Position numbers and translations under genes: made by a program. Below, one piece after another: positions 12,541-25,058 of a stretch of DNA of 64,000 nt (its first letter is position 1; every line of letters begins with the position of its first letter). The DNA is taken from assembly GCA_028583415.1 (NCBI GenBank), contig CM053275.1, positions 8,557,208 to 8,621,207 on the forward strand, read 5' to 3'. A model generated the notes under the pieces. The model worked only from the letters and a program-made list of their open reading frames with translations. It was not told where the DNA came from and did no database searches. This stretch comes from Protea cynaroides. Taxonomy: Eukaryota > Streptophyta > Magnoliopsida > Proteales > Proteaceae.

Positions 12541-13747
12541 ACATTATTCATTATTTGGCTTGAGAATTCTATACTCCAATAATAGATTGTAGAGCATGTA
12601 AATTTGTTGTAGTGACCAAAATTTATAAAATTTTGGTTCAAATGATGGCACAGCATATTTCCATAATGCAGCTGTGATTCATTGTAATTTCACATCTCGT
12701 ATTATACCTTAGTTGAAGTTTTATTTGTTGGGCCAAAATTCTTGAAATTATTGGTTTCAAGGATGGCCTATCACAGTGCCATATATTGAAAAGTTTCATC
12801 TACAGGTTTGGTAGAATTTGGTGGTTTGGTTATTTGAGTGGATTTCAGTATAGCTGGATTGGGTCAGTTCAGCTGAGCAATTACAATTGCATATTGGTTA
12901 AGTGTTATGTACACAACCTTAAATAGTGTTAACCCAAACACATACACACAATTAGAGCCTTTTAAGAGGACCACAGAATATGGTCTAGGGGCCCTTATGT
13001 CAAGAATCTTCAAACGAATAATTTTTTAACTGAATGCTTTTCCATTTAAAAGGTGATATATAATATGTTGAGAGAATTCAAATAACTGAATAAAGTGTGG
13101 CCACAGAATTTGGCTTGTTATAATATAGAATTTCCATTTCAAAGATAGACAAAATTATTACTAATGAAAGTAATTATTAGAAATGTAGAATTTCAATTTC
13201 AAAAATCAAAAGCTATTTCTAACATCTCAGATTACTAAAAACCATATTCTATACCCTAAAAACACTTACATAAGAAGAAACAACAGAACCAATCCATAAA
13301 TTTTCATCATTCTCATTTACTTCACTGATAGATTCCAATCTGCTTATCTCGCTCTTCTAGCTTAGTAACCACTGACCACCAGGTATACACCAATTTTTTT
13401 TTTCACTAATGAAAGCCTGTATTTATGAAAGTACATTTCCAATGAGGGTGACAATGTAGTTGTTTTGCCACATGTAAGGTGACGTGAAACCTGCATATTT
13501 ATTTGGATTGTCACCACAGCTGTGACATGTAAAATTAAAAGTGAAGAATTCAGATTTAAAGAAACTGTTAGCCATTCCAAGGAAATATTCCACCATAGGG
13601 TATATCTTTGTTCTTGTGTTTGGATACAACTTGGATCCTGTCATCTGGTACCACAAGCAGCATAAAAACCAAGGGAGTCCAAAATGCTCCCAAGAAAAAA
13701 GAAAAAAAGGAGAAAATATTTCCTATTCTAATGGTGTCCAGGTTTGA
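12541..13747. other. Intergenic region between the UBA gene and the CuAO cluster
   Basis: AT-rich sequence with no recognisable exon on either strand. The UBA gene (plus) and the first CuAO gene (minus) converge here, so part of it is likely 3' UTR of the UBA gene. Confidence 0.55.
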
Positions 13748-14249
13748 AAAATGAAATTTGAATGGCTAGCAAGCCATCACATGGCAGATACAAGTGCAGG
13801 TATGGTTTATAATGGCATGAAAAATAATTGCATCTCGTGCTACTTCCAAATGAAACTCAGTAGTTTATCTTTGCATTCTAGGAAATTCAGGGATCAATAC
13901 AATAAGATTTTAACTTTCTTGACTCTACTCTATTACGTGGAACGCTGTTGTCTCTCTTTCCAGACTGTCAAACAGAGAGCTCTATGCAAAAGATCCCTAA
14001 AATGAAATTTGAATGGCAAGCAAGCCGATCATGGCAGATACAAGTTCAGGTATGGTTTATAATGGCATGAAAAATAATTGCATCTCCTGCCACTTCCAAA
14101 TGAAACTTAGTAGTTTATCTTTGCATTCCAGGAAATTCAGGGATCAATACAATAAGATTTTAACTTTCTTGACTCATTCTACTACCTGGAATGCTGTTGT
14201 CTCTCTTTCCAGACTGTCATACAGAGAGCTCTAGGCAAAAGATCCTTAA
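13748..14249. repeat. Two direct copies of a 251-bp unit in the 3' flank of CuAO copy 1
   Basis: Unit 1 (13748-13998) and unit 2 (13999-14249) are nearly identical in line, both starting AAAATGAAATTTGAATGGC and ending GCAAAAGATCC(C/T)TAAA. Only a few substitutions and small indels separate them, so the duplication is recent. The beginning of the unit (GGCTAGCAAGCCATCACATG) is also found downstream of the other two CuAO copies (about 18827 and 23623), so the unit arose inside the ancestral 3' flank. Confidence 0.93.
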
Positions 14250-14603
14250 AATCCGACATTCACAACAAATAATTTACTAAAAAACTGGAGGCATCACTGT
14301 TTGAATTAAGTGTACATTGCCAGTTGCCACGCCTATTCAGAGATACTGATCCATCAGCATTTTACACTTTAAGAGGGATAATGTGAACGAGGCTTGAATC
14401 AGTATATAAGCTGCTTTAATGGCCACAGATACTCCAAGTGCTCTAACCTATAACTCTCTCTAGGACATCAAGCAAAAGGACATACTTCTGAGAGGAAGAG
14501 CTTGAAAATTTTACTCTGAATTCCTGAGACTCTGTTCTTGATCTCATCATCTTGGAGAAGATATTAAGAAGTTTTGTTGGTGCAATTAGGCCATTCTACA
14601 TTC
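14250..14603. other. 3' flank of CuAO copy 1
   Basis: Resembles the sequence just downstream of the other CuAO copies (for example the TCTGAATTCCTGAGACT segment near 14515 and 18880). Probably 3' UTR; no separate gene is seen. Confidence 0.6.
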
Positions 14604-14706
14604 TTAGGTGGTTTCGTCATCGACACTGGACACTAGATTGCTCTGAAAAAATTCCACGTTCTTAGGTGGTTTTGTCTTCAGCACTGGATTGCTCTCAAAG
14701 AAATTT
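14601..14706. repeat. Tandem partial duplication in the last exon of CuAO copy 1
   Basis: TTCTTAGGTGGTTT(C/T)GTC starts at 14601 and again at 14659, and both copies run on to a GATTGCTCT(G/C)(A)AA segment. The outer copy is six bases longer. Copies 2 and 3 of the gene have only one unit. Reading on the minus strand, the extra unit shifts the frame and supplies a new stop at 14604-14606. Confidence 0.88.
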
Positions 14707-16971
14707 GAGGGCCGGAGTTCAAATCCCCCGTGTAGTGTCGGCATCACCGGAAAATCTTCCTGATCAGGGACATGATGAAAGCCTACAGTGTACCACAAGA
14801 CAATGTCCTTGTTCTCGATTGCTCTATTCCTGCATTATGAACTAACAAAAGTTTCAATCCATGTAAAGTGCTAAATATTCCAAGATAGATGGATCATCAT
14901 ATTACCTGAGACTCCAAATTGCTAGAGTATCATCACCATGGCTCTGATCAGTATATAGGCCACCTGCCCACTTCTCAGATTTGTTATAGGGAGTGACCCA
15001 AACTTGGTAGTTGGTAAAAGCCCCACGGATTTGCGGGTAGTCATCATCAGAGAGAAGGGGAGCCACTGGAAAACCTGGAATTAGACGGTAACCAATGTAG
15101 TTCCCCACCTTGGTTCTCTCATTAGGATTCACCACCAACAACTCAGCTGGTTCCAAACCAAGCTTAATCCGTGCATCGGATTCATGTTTCGCCACTTCTC
15201 TAACAACCTTCCAATAACTTTTCCTTGGTGAGCTGTCGTCCATCACTTTGGTTGTCTGCAATTTGCACTTGACGAATGAATTGTCTTCCTGATCAATGTC
15301 GAGGTCAAGGTAGAAGGTTAGGAAGTGATCATGGTATACAGCAATGGTGTTCTCTGCTAACAGTGTTCCATAAACTTCCTCCTTTATCTGGTCTGTGTGA
15401 GTGTAATTCACACCCTTCACTTCCAACAAACCTGTCATCCCAACCTGTAAGAAAGCAGAGTATAGTTATAAAACACCACTCTAAGAACAGTTATAATCCA
15501 GTCTGATGGAATACAAAATGCACTAACCCCAACTTTAATGGAGCCACTCTGCTTGAACTCCCAATCAATAATGTAATCATAGTTCCCCACAGTTAAAACC
15601 GTCCTCACCACTAGATTTATCTCTGGACGAACTTCCCTTATCTGCAAAACCAACCCACTTGAAGATCAATCAATCAACAGTCAAAATACCCATCACCATT
15701 GAAATTGGACTGCTTACCACTTCTCCCGGAATCTCTGTTTCTGTATGCCGCCACATGATATCTCCAGCAGATCGTTCAAACACACAAATAACATTTGAAA
15801 TCTTGATGGGTTTTCCATCCTGCCCAGCATAGAACCCATCCATGAATACTGCATTGGATGGGCAATCAGTCTTAGGCTCGAGTGGTACTGCACAGATACC
15901 AGAACCATATTCACCTGCATCAAAAAATGTCCTGTAGTACCATTCTTCCGTTGGATCCATGTATGGTACAAAAAGCTCAGATATGTATCCTCTGTACAGT
16001 ACATGGCGGAATTCTTGCTTCTTGAGGTCGTATATCGATGCTATCGATATGATTGGACCTGCTCGGACATCGAAGCTCACATGAAATTTCCAATCAGCCC
16101 ACCTGTTCATGGCAACAAATTGAGAAGTTGCTCTTCAGCAAAACCCCATTTTGGATTGAGGATTGAGGAGGACTGACCTGACTCTGTGGCCTGTGATGTT
16201 GAACCCAGGTCCGTCGACTTGCAGAATCGTCCTCCGGCTGGCATTTGGATCAAACGGCGGCTTCTGCTGGAATGATCGATAGTCAGTTCCTTCAGCTTTG
16301 GGTACTGAAACTGTTATCCTATCATCATAATCAGTTATCTTCATGGTGTCAAGGTCAACCACCATTGTTATCCCCTCCAAAGGTCTAGCGTACAGATTCA
16401 CAGTTCCGTCCAAGTAATTGCAGAGGACCTTCACCAGCCTCCGTTGCTTCTTCTTGTTCATCTCTCCAAACCACCCAATCGGGTAACTCCCGCAAACTAT
16501 TTCTGATAACTTAAGTCCCCTTTTGCTTACGGACTCCTTAAATGGTGCGTACTTTAATGGCAGATCATTTGCAGCCCCCTGTTCTTCAAACGTCAGTAAA
16601 GGGTATCCATAGCCTTTGTAAACCTGGTCAGAGACGATTGAACTGGTCGACAAGTCCACAGTGATTTCATGGGTCTGTTTGTTGTTCCGGATGATGACGA
16701 AGGCCCGCCGAGGTGGGGTTTTACTGTTGTTGGCCTGATTTAACAGCCATGAGAGGAGAGTGTTCTTGTCTGGATCATCCAGTCCCACGTACTGGAAGGT
16801 CAGATTTTGGGTGGAACCGTGGTTTGATCCCTTTACAATGGAGCGAATTTGGGAGATTTCAGATGGAGTGAGTGGGTCTAGTGGGTGAAGATCAGAGCTT
16901 GAATTCAAGCATAGAGATAGTAAGAGAGACGAGAATAAGCATAGGGTCTTGAAGATGAAGATGAAAGGCAT
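14604..16971 (-). CDS. Copper amine oxidase (primary amine oxidase), tandem copy 1
   Basis: Oxidatively deaminates di- and polyamines such as putrescine, giving aminoaldehyde, ammonia and hydrogen peroxide, normally in the apoplast or peroxisome. Five exons: 16178-16971, 15718-16102, 15528-15641, 14906-15444 and 14604-14829, all with GT/AG junctions and compatible phases, giving 685 residues, normal for plant CuAOs. A hydrophobic signal peptide opens the protein (MPFIFIFKTLCLFSSLLLSL), suggesting secretion. The catalytic Asp lies in YYRTFFDAGEYG (about D326). The topaquinone precursor is the first Tyr of TVGNYDY (about Y414). Copper ligands are the His-x-His of AVYHDHF (about 469/471) and one His of GFHHVP (about 629/630). 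All key residues are present. The C-terminus is abnormal: a 58-bp-spaced partial duplication at 14601-14706 replaces the expected NVEWP..CTNKTS ending with a shifted-frame FFQSNLVSSVDDETT. Enzyme activity is probable because the change is after the catalytic core. Confidence 0.93.
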
Positions 16972-18941
16972 GGCGGCGCAGCCTTGTGTGGAAACTGGAA
17001 AGCAAACTGGGCCTTTAATGGCTGCTTTTACTTGCAGAGATTTTAAGTATGATTCCAGCTTGACTATTCTCCTTCCTCCAACTTCAGGAAAGAGAATTTT
17101 CCATGTAAATCTTGTAGCCTTGGGAAGAAAAACGATGGAGAACTGAGTCTTTGTGATTCAGATTTCTGAAGATTCTGGTTCTCTTTGTCGGACTCATCTC
17201 CTCTATCTCCTCTGTTCCTTTCTCTGTATTTTCACAGTGTAGTTGGTATGGAAAGGTTAATCATTAAAATTGAGGATAGTGATAGTGGTGCTTGTGTCAT
17301 ATTGGGACCTGAAAGCGACTCAAGACCTGATCCTTATTCGTTGGATCTTGACCATATGGACGAAGAACTACCACTGTAATCAGAGCTATATCAACAGTGA
17401 TTGCTAGATCTGATCATTAAATCGTGGATAGCTTTAATGGTAACCTTTGCCTCTTCTTGGGGAAAAAATTATTGATTTTGAGGCAAAAACTACTTTACAA
17501 TCTTGAGGTCTTCCTCAAGAAAACTGAAATCCCAATATCCTCTTAATGGGCATGAAAGTTTCTTACTTTAGGAACAGAGGAGAGAGAGAAAACAACCAAA
17601 CTGCTTTGGATGATCTTGATATCAATGATGATGTGGGTATGTTCACTTGTCGAATGAGATCTTGGCTGTCCCTTTCTTTGGGCACACCCCTTCCCTTGCT
17701 GTGAGCTCTGCAAACATCTAAGGCTATGGAATTACCAGGTTACCCTCATCATCCCTTCTTTTCTCTCCTCTTCCATCTCTCCTTCGCTCTACCCTCACCC
17801 TCTCATCAAAGTCTCCGAGCTCCCTACCCTTCCTCCACCCTTGGATTCTGGCGGACCGTTGCATCATCATCACGTAGCTCAACTCTTATCAGATTTTCTC
17901 TCGTTCCAATCCAACTGTGGGTGAGCGAGAACAATAAGAAAAGGAATGAGTAAAGCCAACCAGAAATCCTAATAAACCCTGGTTCTTCTTGCTAAACCCA
18001 TGTTCATGGGATAGTTTTATCATTAAATAATTTAGGATGGTGATACATCATCTGCTGTAACGGACAAGGTTTGTTTGAACCATATCTCATAAGGTAGGAG
18101 GTGTTAGTGTAATTATCACGAAAAATATTGGGCGCATATGTTATTAAACCAAATTACAGGGGAGGTGGATGAAATTTTCCCAATAATGTATTATATATAC
18201 ATTTCTTGAGCTTTTTCTTATAACCATCAATTCATTTATGAAACTGTATCAAAGGTGAGAATTGTGGGGTTCTCCCAACTCTCAAATGACTTGTCCTTCT
18301 TTGCCAGAAGCCATCCTTCAGTCCTGATTCTTTTGGTGGGTCTGGCAGATTTGTCTCAAATATGCAATGACCTCCGTTTTTGCCTTGTTTTGGACCTTCA
18401 ATGTCTTCATGCCATTTTTTATTTGTTTACCTTCAGACCTAGAATCCTTATCTAAAGTACCTGAGAGATCTTCTCCCACACCCCCCCCCCCCAATTCACC
18501 TCCTTTATCCCTTGAACTTATTTTATGTCTATATAATTTCCCCCCCTAAGTGGTCCTGAATTTTGGTACTGTTAACTTTTATCCAAATCATTGGCTTCCA
18601 GTTTCATTAAGAAAAGAAAAATCCATTGGCTTTTAAAACTGAATAATACCTAAATTATACCTCTGCACCATATCTTATGTGTTAGAATAGGTGATTAATG
18701 GATGCATGTTTCCATTAAGGTTCAAAACTGAATAATACCCAAATTATATCTCTGCACCATACTTTTATTAAAGGATGGCTCTATGACCATGTCACCATTT
18801 TAAGGTTTGAAAAATTACATTTGATTGGCTAGCAAGCCATCACATGTTTTCGAAAGGAAGGAGAAATTGAAAATTTGATTCTGAATTCCTGAGACTTTAT
18901 TGATATCATCATCTTATAGAACATAATTTAGAGAAGAAAAT
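16972..18941. repeat. Spacer between CuAO copies 1 and 2, homologous to 21790-23715
   Basis: Upstream region of CuAO copy 1 followed by the 3' flank of copy 2. It can be followed in parallel with 21790-23715 from one end to the other: the leader next to the start codon, the GGACTCATCTCCTCT segment (17187 / 22095), TTTCTTACTTTAGGAACA-like words (17560 / 22405), AAACCCATGTTCATGGG (17994 / 22769) and GGCTAGCAAGCC or close variants near the end. No conserved open frame is shared, so it is regulatory and intergenic DNA rather than coding. It must contain the promoter of copy 1. Confidence 0.85.
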
Positions 18942-20035
18942 TTAACTAGTCTTGTTGGTGCAAGTAGGCCATTCCACATTCTTAGGTGATCTTGTCTTCA
19001 GCACTGGATTGTTCTCAAAGAAATTTGCAGGCCGGAGTTCGAATCCTCTGTTTAGTGTCGACATCACCGGAAAATCTTGCTGACAAGGGACATGATGAAA
19101 GCCTAGAGTGTACCACAAGACAATGTCTTTGTTCTCAATTTTTCTATTCCTGCATTATGAACAAACAAACAATTTCAATCAATACTACCATGTCAAGTGC
19201 TTTAAAGATTCCAAGAAAGATGGATCATTATATTACCTGTGACTCCAAATGGCTGAAGTGTCATCACCATGGCTCTGATCAACATATGGGCCGCCTGCCC
19301 ACTTCTCAGATTTGTTATAGGGAGTGACCCAAATTTGGTAGTTGGTAAAAGCTCCACGGATCTGTGGGTAGTCGTCACTGGAGAGAAGGGAGGCCACCGG
19401 AAAACCTGGAATTAGATGTTAACCAATGTGGTTCCCCATCTTGGTCATCTTATTAGGATTTACCACCCAACAGCTCTGCTGGTTCCAAGCCAATAAGTTT
19501 AATCTGTGCATCTGATTCATGTTTTGCTACTTCTCTTGTTCCAATAACTTTTCCTTGGTGAGCTATCCTCCATCACTTTGGTCTTCTGCAATTTCGACTT
19601 GACGAATGAATTGTCTTCCTGATCAACGTCGAGGTCAAGGTGGAAGGTGAGGAAATGGTCATGGTATACGGCGATGGTGTTGTCTGCTATCAGTGTTCCA
19701 TAGACGTCCTCTTTTATCTGGTCTGTTTGAGTATATTTCACACCCTTCATTCCCAACAAACCTGTAAGCCCAACCTGTGAAGAAGCAATGTGTGGTTACG
19801 CATTTTAGAATTTGTTGGCATCCTCAAAGGAAGGTTTAAAAACCTGAAATCGAACACAGGATTGGCCTCCATTGATTCTGATTCGAATTGGATTCGAATC
19901 GGCCAGAACCCAAGAAATTGGGTTTGGCCGATTCCTCTAATTCAAATCCAATTTCTGAAACTCGGAGTCATATTTATGGACATAATAGACCACTCCAATA
20001 ACAGTTTGATGTTTAAGTTTATAAATTCTTAGTAA

Positions 20036-20312
20036 GGTTCTCTTCGGTATGTATTATAGAATTAATTATATAATATTATGACATATATAGTTGTTTGGTA
20101 TGATTTACGGTATTCATTTATATCTAAATAAATTTATATAATCTAAAATCCACAATTAGATTAGAAGGTGTTTATCATTATTGTGATAATGTATAATTAC
20201 TTCTTTATGTCAAGTGATATTAATCGATTATTATTTATGACTCATTATTTACTCTCATAAATTATTTTCATAAATAGTTTATAAACATAAATATAAACTA
20301 TACCAAAAAGAG
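20036..20312. mobile_element. Tourist-like MITE (PIF/Harbinger type) in intron 3 of CuAO copy 2
   Basis: Very AT-rich 277-bp element with inverted ends, GGTTCTCTTCGGTATG and TATACCAAAAAGAG, flanked by TAA on both sides (20033-20035 and 20313-20315). CuAO copy 3 keeps the empty site CTTAGTAAAGGGATTC near 25286, so the ends and the 3-bp target duplication are supported by comparison. TAA/TTA targets and short AT-rich elements are typical of Tourist MITEs. Confidence 0.82.
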
Positions 20313-20780
20313 TAAAATTCAAAATGCACCAACCCCAACTTTTATGGAGCCACTCTGCTTGAACCCCTAGTCAATAATGTAGTCATAGTTGCCCACGGTT
20401 GTAACCATCCTCACAACTAGGTTTATCTTTGGTCGAACCTCCCTTATCTGCAAAACCGACCCGATTCGTTATCAACTCATAAACAGTGATTATGGGTTAG
20501 GGTCTCGGTCCAAAGACCTTACATTGTTTGCCTGGTCGACCTAGTCAATTTTGGTTGTCACGCATAAGATTTTAATTGGATGATGTTTTTCTTTCATAAC
20601 ATATGTAAATATATATTGCATAGTGAATATATGTCCGTATTTTCAATAAAACGATTGACATATTAAACACGTACGTATTAATATCCTATGTGTTTTTTTT
20701 AACTGGATTTTTAATCCCTGTATTAAATTCTAATTATGTTTAATACACGTATGTATCTGTACCCGAACGATTCAGGATTG

Positions 20781-20917
20781 AAATCCTCTCCCGCGGTAGG
20801 AGGTTTCTGCCGCTGATCCACGGGCTGGGGATCAGTCGGTCCGCCTACCAATACATGGGGAGGTGGGCCGACTGAAATCCCGCCCTTGGCTGACGGGAGT
20901 TGAGCGGGAGAGGATTT
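20781..20917. repeat. Inverted-repeat element in the gap that replaces CuAO-2 exon 2
   Basis: AAATCCTCTCCCGC at 20781-20794 faces GCGGGAGAGGATTT at 20904-20917. A similar pair of ends (AATCTTCTCCCG / CGGGAGAAGATT) occurs at 52798-52923, so this is probably a small MITE family. Confidence 0.7.
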
Positions 20918-21789
20918 TTTTGCACGTTTGTCGTTCTCAAACTTATTAACCGTGCACTAGAGGAGGGAGGATTGACTGACCTGACAGGGTGAATGGTGAT
21001 ATTGAACCCTGGTCCATCGGGTTGCACAATCGTGGTTCGGCCAGCATTTGGACCAAACGGTGGCTTCTGCTGAGATGATCGATAGTCAGTGCCCTCAGCT
21101 TTGGGTACCTGAACTGTTTCCCGATCTTCATAATCCGTTATATTCATGGTATCAAGATCAACCACCACTGTTATCCCCTCCAACGGTCTAGTGTACAGGT
21201 TCACTGTTCCATCCAAGTAAAAGCAGAGGACCTTCACCAGCCTACATTGCTTCTTCATGTTCTTCTCTCCAAACCATCCAACTGAGTATGTCTCGCAAAC
21301 TACTTCCGACAAGTTAAGCCACCTCTTACTAATCGAGTCCTTAAATGGTGCTTAGGTTAGTGGCAGTTCAATCGTTGCTTCCTGTTCTTCAAACGTCATT
21401 AAAGGGTATCCATTGCCTTTGTAAACCTGGTCGGAGATGATTGAATTGGTCGATAAATCCACCGTGATTTCCTGGGTTGTTTGTAGTTTGTTGCTCCTGG
21501 TGACAACGAAAGCCCGACGAGGTGGGCGGTTTTTGCTGTTGTTGGCTGGGTTTGATAGCCATTTGAGCAGAGTGTACTTTTCTGGATCGTCCAATCCCAC
21601 ATACTGAAAGGTCAGATTTTGGGTGGATCCGTGCTTGGACCCTTTGATTATGGAACAAACTTGAGAGATCTCAGATGGTGTAAGTGGGTCTAATGGGTGG
21701 AGATGAGAGCTTGAGGTGAGGGATAAAGATAGTAACAGAGACGAACAAAAACAGAGTGTCTTGAAGAGGAAGCACGAGGTGGAAGTCAT

Positions 21790-23715
21790 GGCGTCCCGGC
21801 TTTGTGTGGAGAAGAGAACAGAACAAGGCCTTTTAAGGCTTTAACGACTACTTGCTTGCAGCTAGAGATTTCATAACTATAAATCCCGCTTGATTATTCT
21901 TCCATGCACCACCACCCTTAGGAAAGATATTTCCATGTACATATTGTTTCCTGACTAATGAGTGGATCGGGATAAGTACCGATCTACTTTGAATGGATGG
22001 GATTCCCACTGTAGAGGAATTTTTTTCAGAAAAACGATGGAGAACTAAATCTTAGTGATTAAGATTTGGAAAGATTCCGGTTGTGTCCTTGTGGGACTCA
22101 TCTCCTCTGCTGCCCTCCTCGGTATTTATTGTGTCTTATTATTTAAAGTTTTCCACAGGGACCTGATCCTCATTCGTTGGATCTTGATCATTCAGAGGAA
22201 GAACTACCACGGTAGTGATCAGCTACCTCAACAGTGTTTGCTAGATCCTGATTATTAAATTTTGGATAGCTGTAATGATAACCCTTGTGTCTTTCGGTTA
22301 ATGGTATTTGGTATTTGGTCATTTTTGAGGCAAAAACTGCTTTACAATCTTGAGGAGTTCCTGAGGAAAACTGAACTCTCAATATCCTTTGTAATGGGCA
22401 TGAAAGTTTCCTACTTCAGGAACAAAGGAAAAAGAGCAAAAAAACCAAACTGCTTTGGATGATCTTAATATCAATGATGATGTAGGCAACTTCTCCTGTT
22501 GAATGAGATCTTGGTTGTCCCTTTCTTTGGGCAGGGTCACCTCTTCCCTTCTCTGAGCTCTTCCGTTCTTTTCTCTCCTCTCTACCATTACCCTCTCATC
22601 AAATTCTCCAAGCTCCCTGACCTTCTTGCAACCACGGGTTCTAGCGGACTGTTGCACCGTCATTACGACGTAGCCCTACTCTTATCCAATTTTCTCTCGT
22701 TCCAGTCCAAATGTGGATGAACAAGAATAATAAGAGAAGAAATGAGTAAAGCCAACTAGAAATCCTGCTAAACCCATGTTCATGGGGGTAATTTTGTCAT
22801 TAAATAATTTAGGATTGTGATACATCATCAGATAACGGCCCTACCCTATCGGAGAGGGTCTGTCTGAACCATATTTCATAAAGTAAGGGGTGTTAATATA
22901 ATTATCTTAAAAAAATGTTAGGCGCATGTTATTAAACCAAACTACAGGGGAGGTGGATGAAATTTTCCCAATAATGTATTATATCTACATTTCTTGAGCT
23001 TTTTCTTTTAACCATCAGTTCATTTATGAAACGGTATCAAAAGTGAGAATTGTGGGGTTTTCCCCAACTCTCAAATGACTTGTCCTTCTTTGCCAAAAGT
23101 CATCCTTCAGTCCTGATTCTTTTGGTGGGTCTAGCAGATTTGCCTCAAATATGCAATGACCTCCTTTTTGCCTTGCTTTGGACCTTCAATTTCTTCATGG
23201 CTTTTTCTTATTTGTTTACCTTATGACCTAGAATCCTTATCTAGAGTATCTTGAAAGCTCTTTTCCTCCCCCCCCCCATTCACCTCCTTTGTCCCTTGAA
23301 CTTATCTTATATATCTATACAATTTTCCCCCCTAAGTGGTCCTGAATTTTAGTACTGTTAACTTTTATCCAAATCATTGGCTTTTCATATTTCATGAAGA
23401 AAAAAAAAATATCCATTGGCTTTCAAAACTGAATAATGCCCAAATTATACCTCTGCACCATATTTTCTTTGTTAGAATAGGTGATTAACGGATGCATGTT
23501 TCCATTATGGTTCAAAAGTGATGAATAATACTCAAATTATACTTGTGCACCATAGTTTTATTCAAGGATGGCTCTATGACCATGCATGTCTCCATTTAAG
23601 GTTTGAAAAATTACATTTTATTGGCTAACAAGCCATCACATGGTTCCGAGAGGAAGGAGAAATTGAAAATTTGATTCTGAATTCTAAATTGATATATCAT
23701 CTTGGAGAAGAAAAT
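21790..23715. repeat. Spacer between CuAO copies 2 and 3, homologous to 16972-18941
   Basis: Partner of the spacer at 16972-18941, of almost equal length (1926 against 1970 bp). It holds the upstream region of pseudogene copy 2 followed by the 3' flank of copy 3. No credible gene. Confidence 0.85.
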
Positions 23716-25005
23716 TTAACTAGTCTTGTTGGTGCAAGTAGGCCATTCCACATTCTTAGGTGATCTTGTCTTCAGCACTGGATTGTTCTCAAAGAAATTT
23801 GAGGGCCGGAGTTCAAATCCTTGGTTTAGTGTCGGCATCACCGGAAAATCTTCCTGACAAGGGACATGATGAAAGCCTAGAGTGTACCACAAGACAATGT
23901 CTTTGTTCTCAATTTCTCTATTCCTGCATTATGAACAAAACAAATAATTTCAATCAATACTGGCTACCATGTCAAGTGCTAAAGATTCCAAGAAAGATGG
24001 ATCATTATATTACCTGTGACTCCAAATGGCTAGAGTGTCATCACCATGGCTCTGATCAGCATATGGACCGCCTGCCCACTTCTCAGATTTGTTATAGGGA
24101 GTGACCCAAACTTGGTAGTTGGTAAAAGCTCCACGGATCTGTGGGTAGTCGTCGTCGGAGAGAAGGGAGGCCACCGGAAAACCTGGAATTAGTCGGTAAC
24201 CAATGTGGTTCCCCATCTTGGTCATCTTATTAGGATTCACCACCAACAACTCAGCTGGCTCCAAACCAAGCTTAATCTGTGCATCTGATTCATGTTTTGC
24301 TACTTCTCTAACAACCTTCCAATAACTTTTCCTTGGTGAGCTCTCTTCCATCACTTTGGTCGGCTGCAATTTGGACTTGACAAATGAATTGTCTTCCTCA
24401 TCTATGTCCAGGTCAAGGTGGAAGGTGAGGAAATGGTCATGGTATACGGCAATGGTGTTGTCTGCTATCAGTGTTCCATAGACATCCTCCTTTATCTGGT
24501 CTGTATGACTATATTTCACAGCCTTCATTTCTAATAAACCTGTAAGCCCAACCTGTGAAGAAGTAATCTGTGGTTACACATTTTAGAATTTAGATGTTAT
24601 CCTCCAAGCAAGGTTTTAAAACCCGAAATCGAACACAGGATCGCCTTCCATTGATTCCGATTCGAATTGGATTAGAATCGGCTATATTCCTCCAATTCGA
24701 ATCCGATTTTCGAAACTCGGAGTCATATTTATGGACATAATAGATCACTCCAAGAACAGTTTGATGTTTAAGTTTAGAGTAAGTTACACGTATTACCCTG
24801 GACTATGGACTAATTACACCTACCATCCATTTAGGTTTTGACAATTACACATGCCACCCATAATTGCTGAAATGTGTAACAAAAAGGTCCATTCCATTAA
24901 CGATGTTAAGTCTTAATTTTAAAGGACAATTTTACCCTCATCTTGTTTCCCATTCTTTTTCTTCACAATAATTAAAAAAAATAAACAAAGAGTCCTATAA
25001 AGAAC

Positions 25006-25058
<53 letters not shown>

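Larger units (their letters stand above)
18942..21789 (-). pseudogene. Copper amine oxidase tandem copy 2, pseudogene lacking exon 2
   Basis: Homologous to its two neighbours in exon 1 (20981-21789), exon 3 (20334-20447), exon 4 (19237-19774) and exon 5 (18942-19149). Exon 2, which carries the catalytic Asp, is absent: similarity to copy 3 stops near 20520 at its donor site and resumes at exon 1, with about 450 bp of unrelated DNA in between. Exon 1 has a TAA where the intact copies have Tyr (ELPLT-stop-APFK, 21352-21354). Exon 3 keeps the topaquinone motif NYDY but has TAG in place of the following Trp. Exon 4 has a deletion after SPRKSYW, a further stop in place of the Tyr of NHIGYRLIPG, and other indels. 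The signal peptide and start codon survive. Beyond doubt it cannot make an active oxidase. Confidence 0.95.

Noticed and set aside
12135..12656. 173-codon minus-strand frame over the UBA gene's last exon
   Set aside because: Antisense shadow of the UBA exon and of the CA microsatellite (Cys-Val repeat).
14716..14733. GGAGTTCAAATCCCCCG, resembling a tRNA T-arm
   Set aside because: It lies in the coding sequence of CuAO exon 5 (ELRPSNFF region) and no tRNA cloverleaf can be built around it.
17185..17379. Open frame in the spacer upstream of CuAO copy 1
   Set aside because: The homologous place in the second spacer (about 22095-22215) does not keep the frame, so it is not under coding constraint.
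18986..19327. 113-codon plus-strand frame over the end of CuAO copy 2, and its twin at 23760-24104
   Set aside because: It is the antisense shadow of CuAO exons 4 and 5; it is shared only because the exons are.
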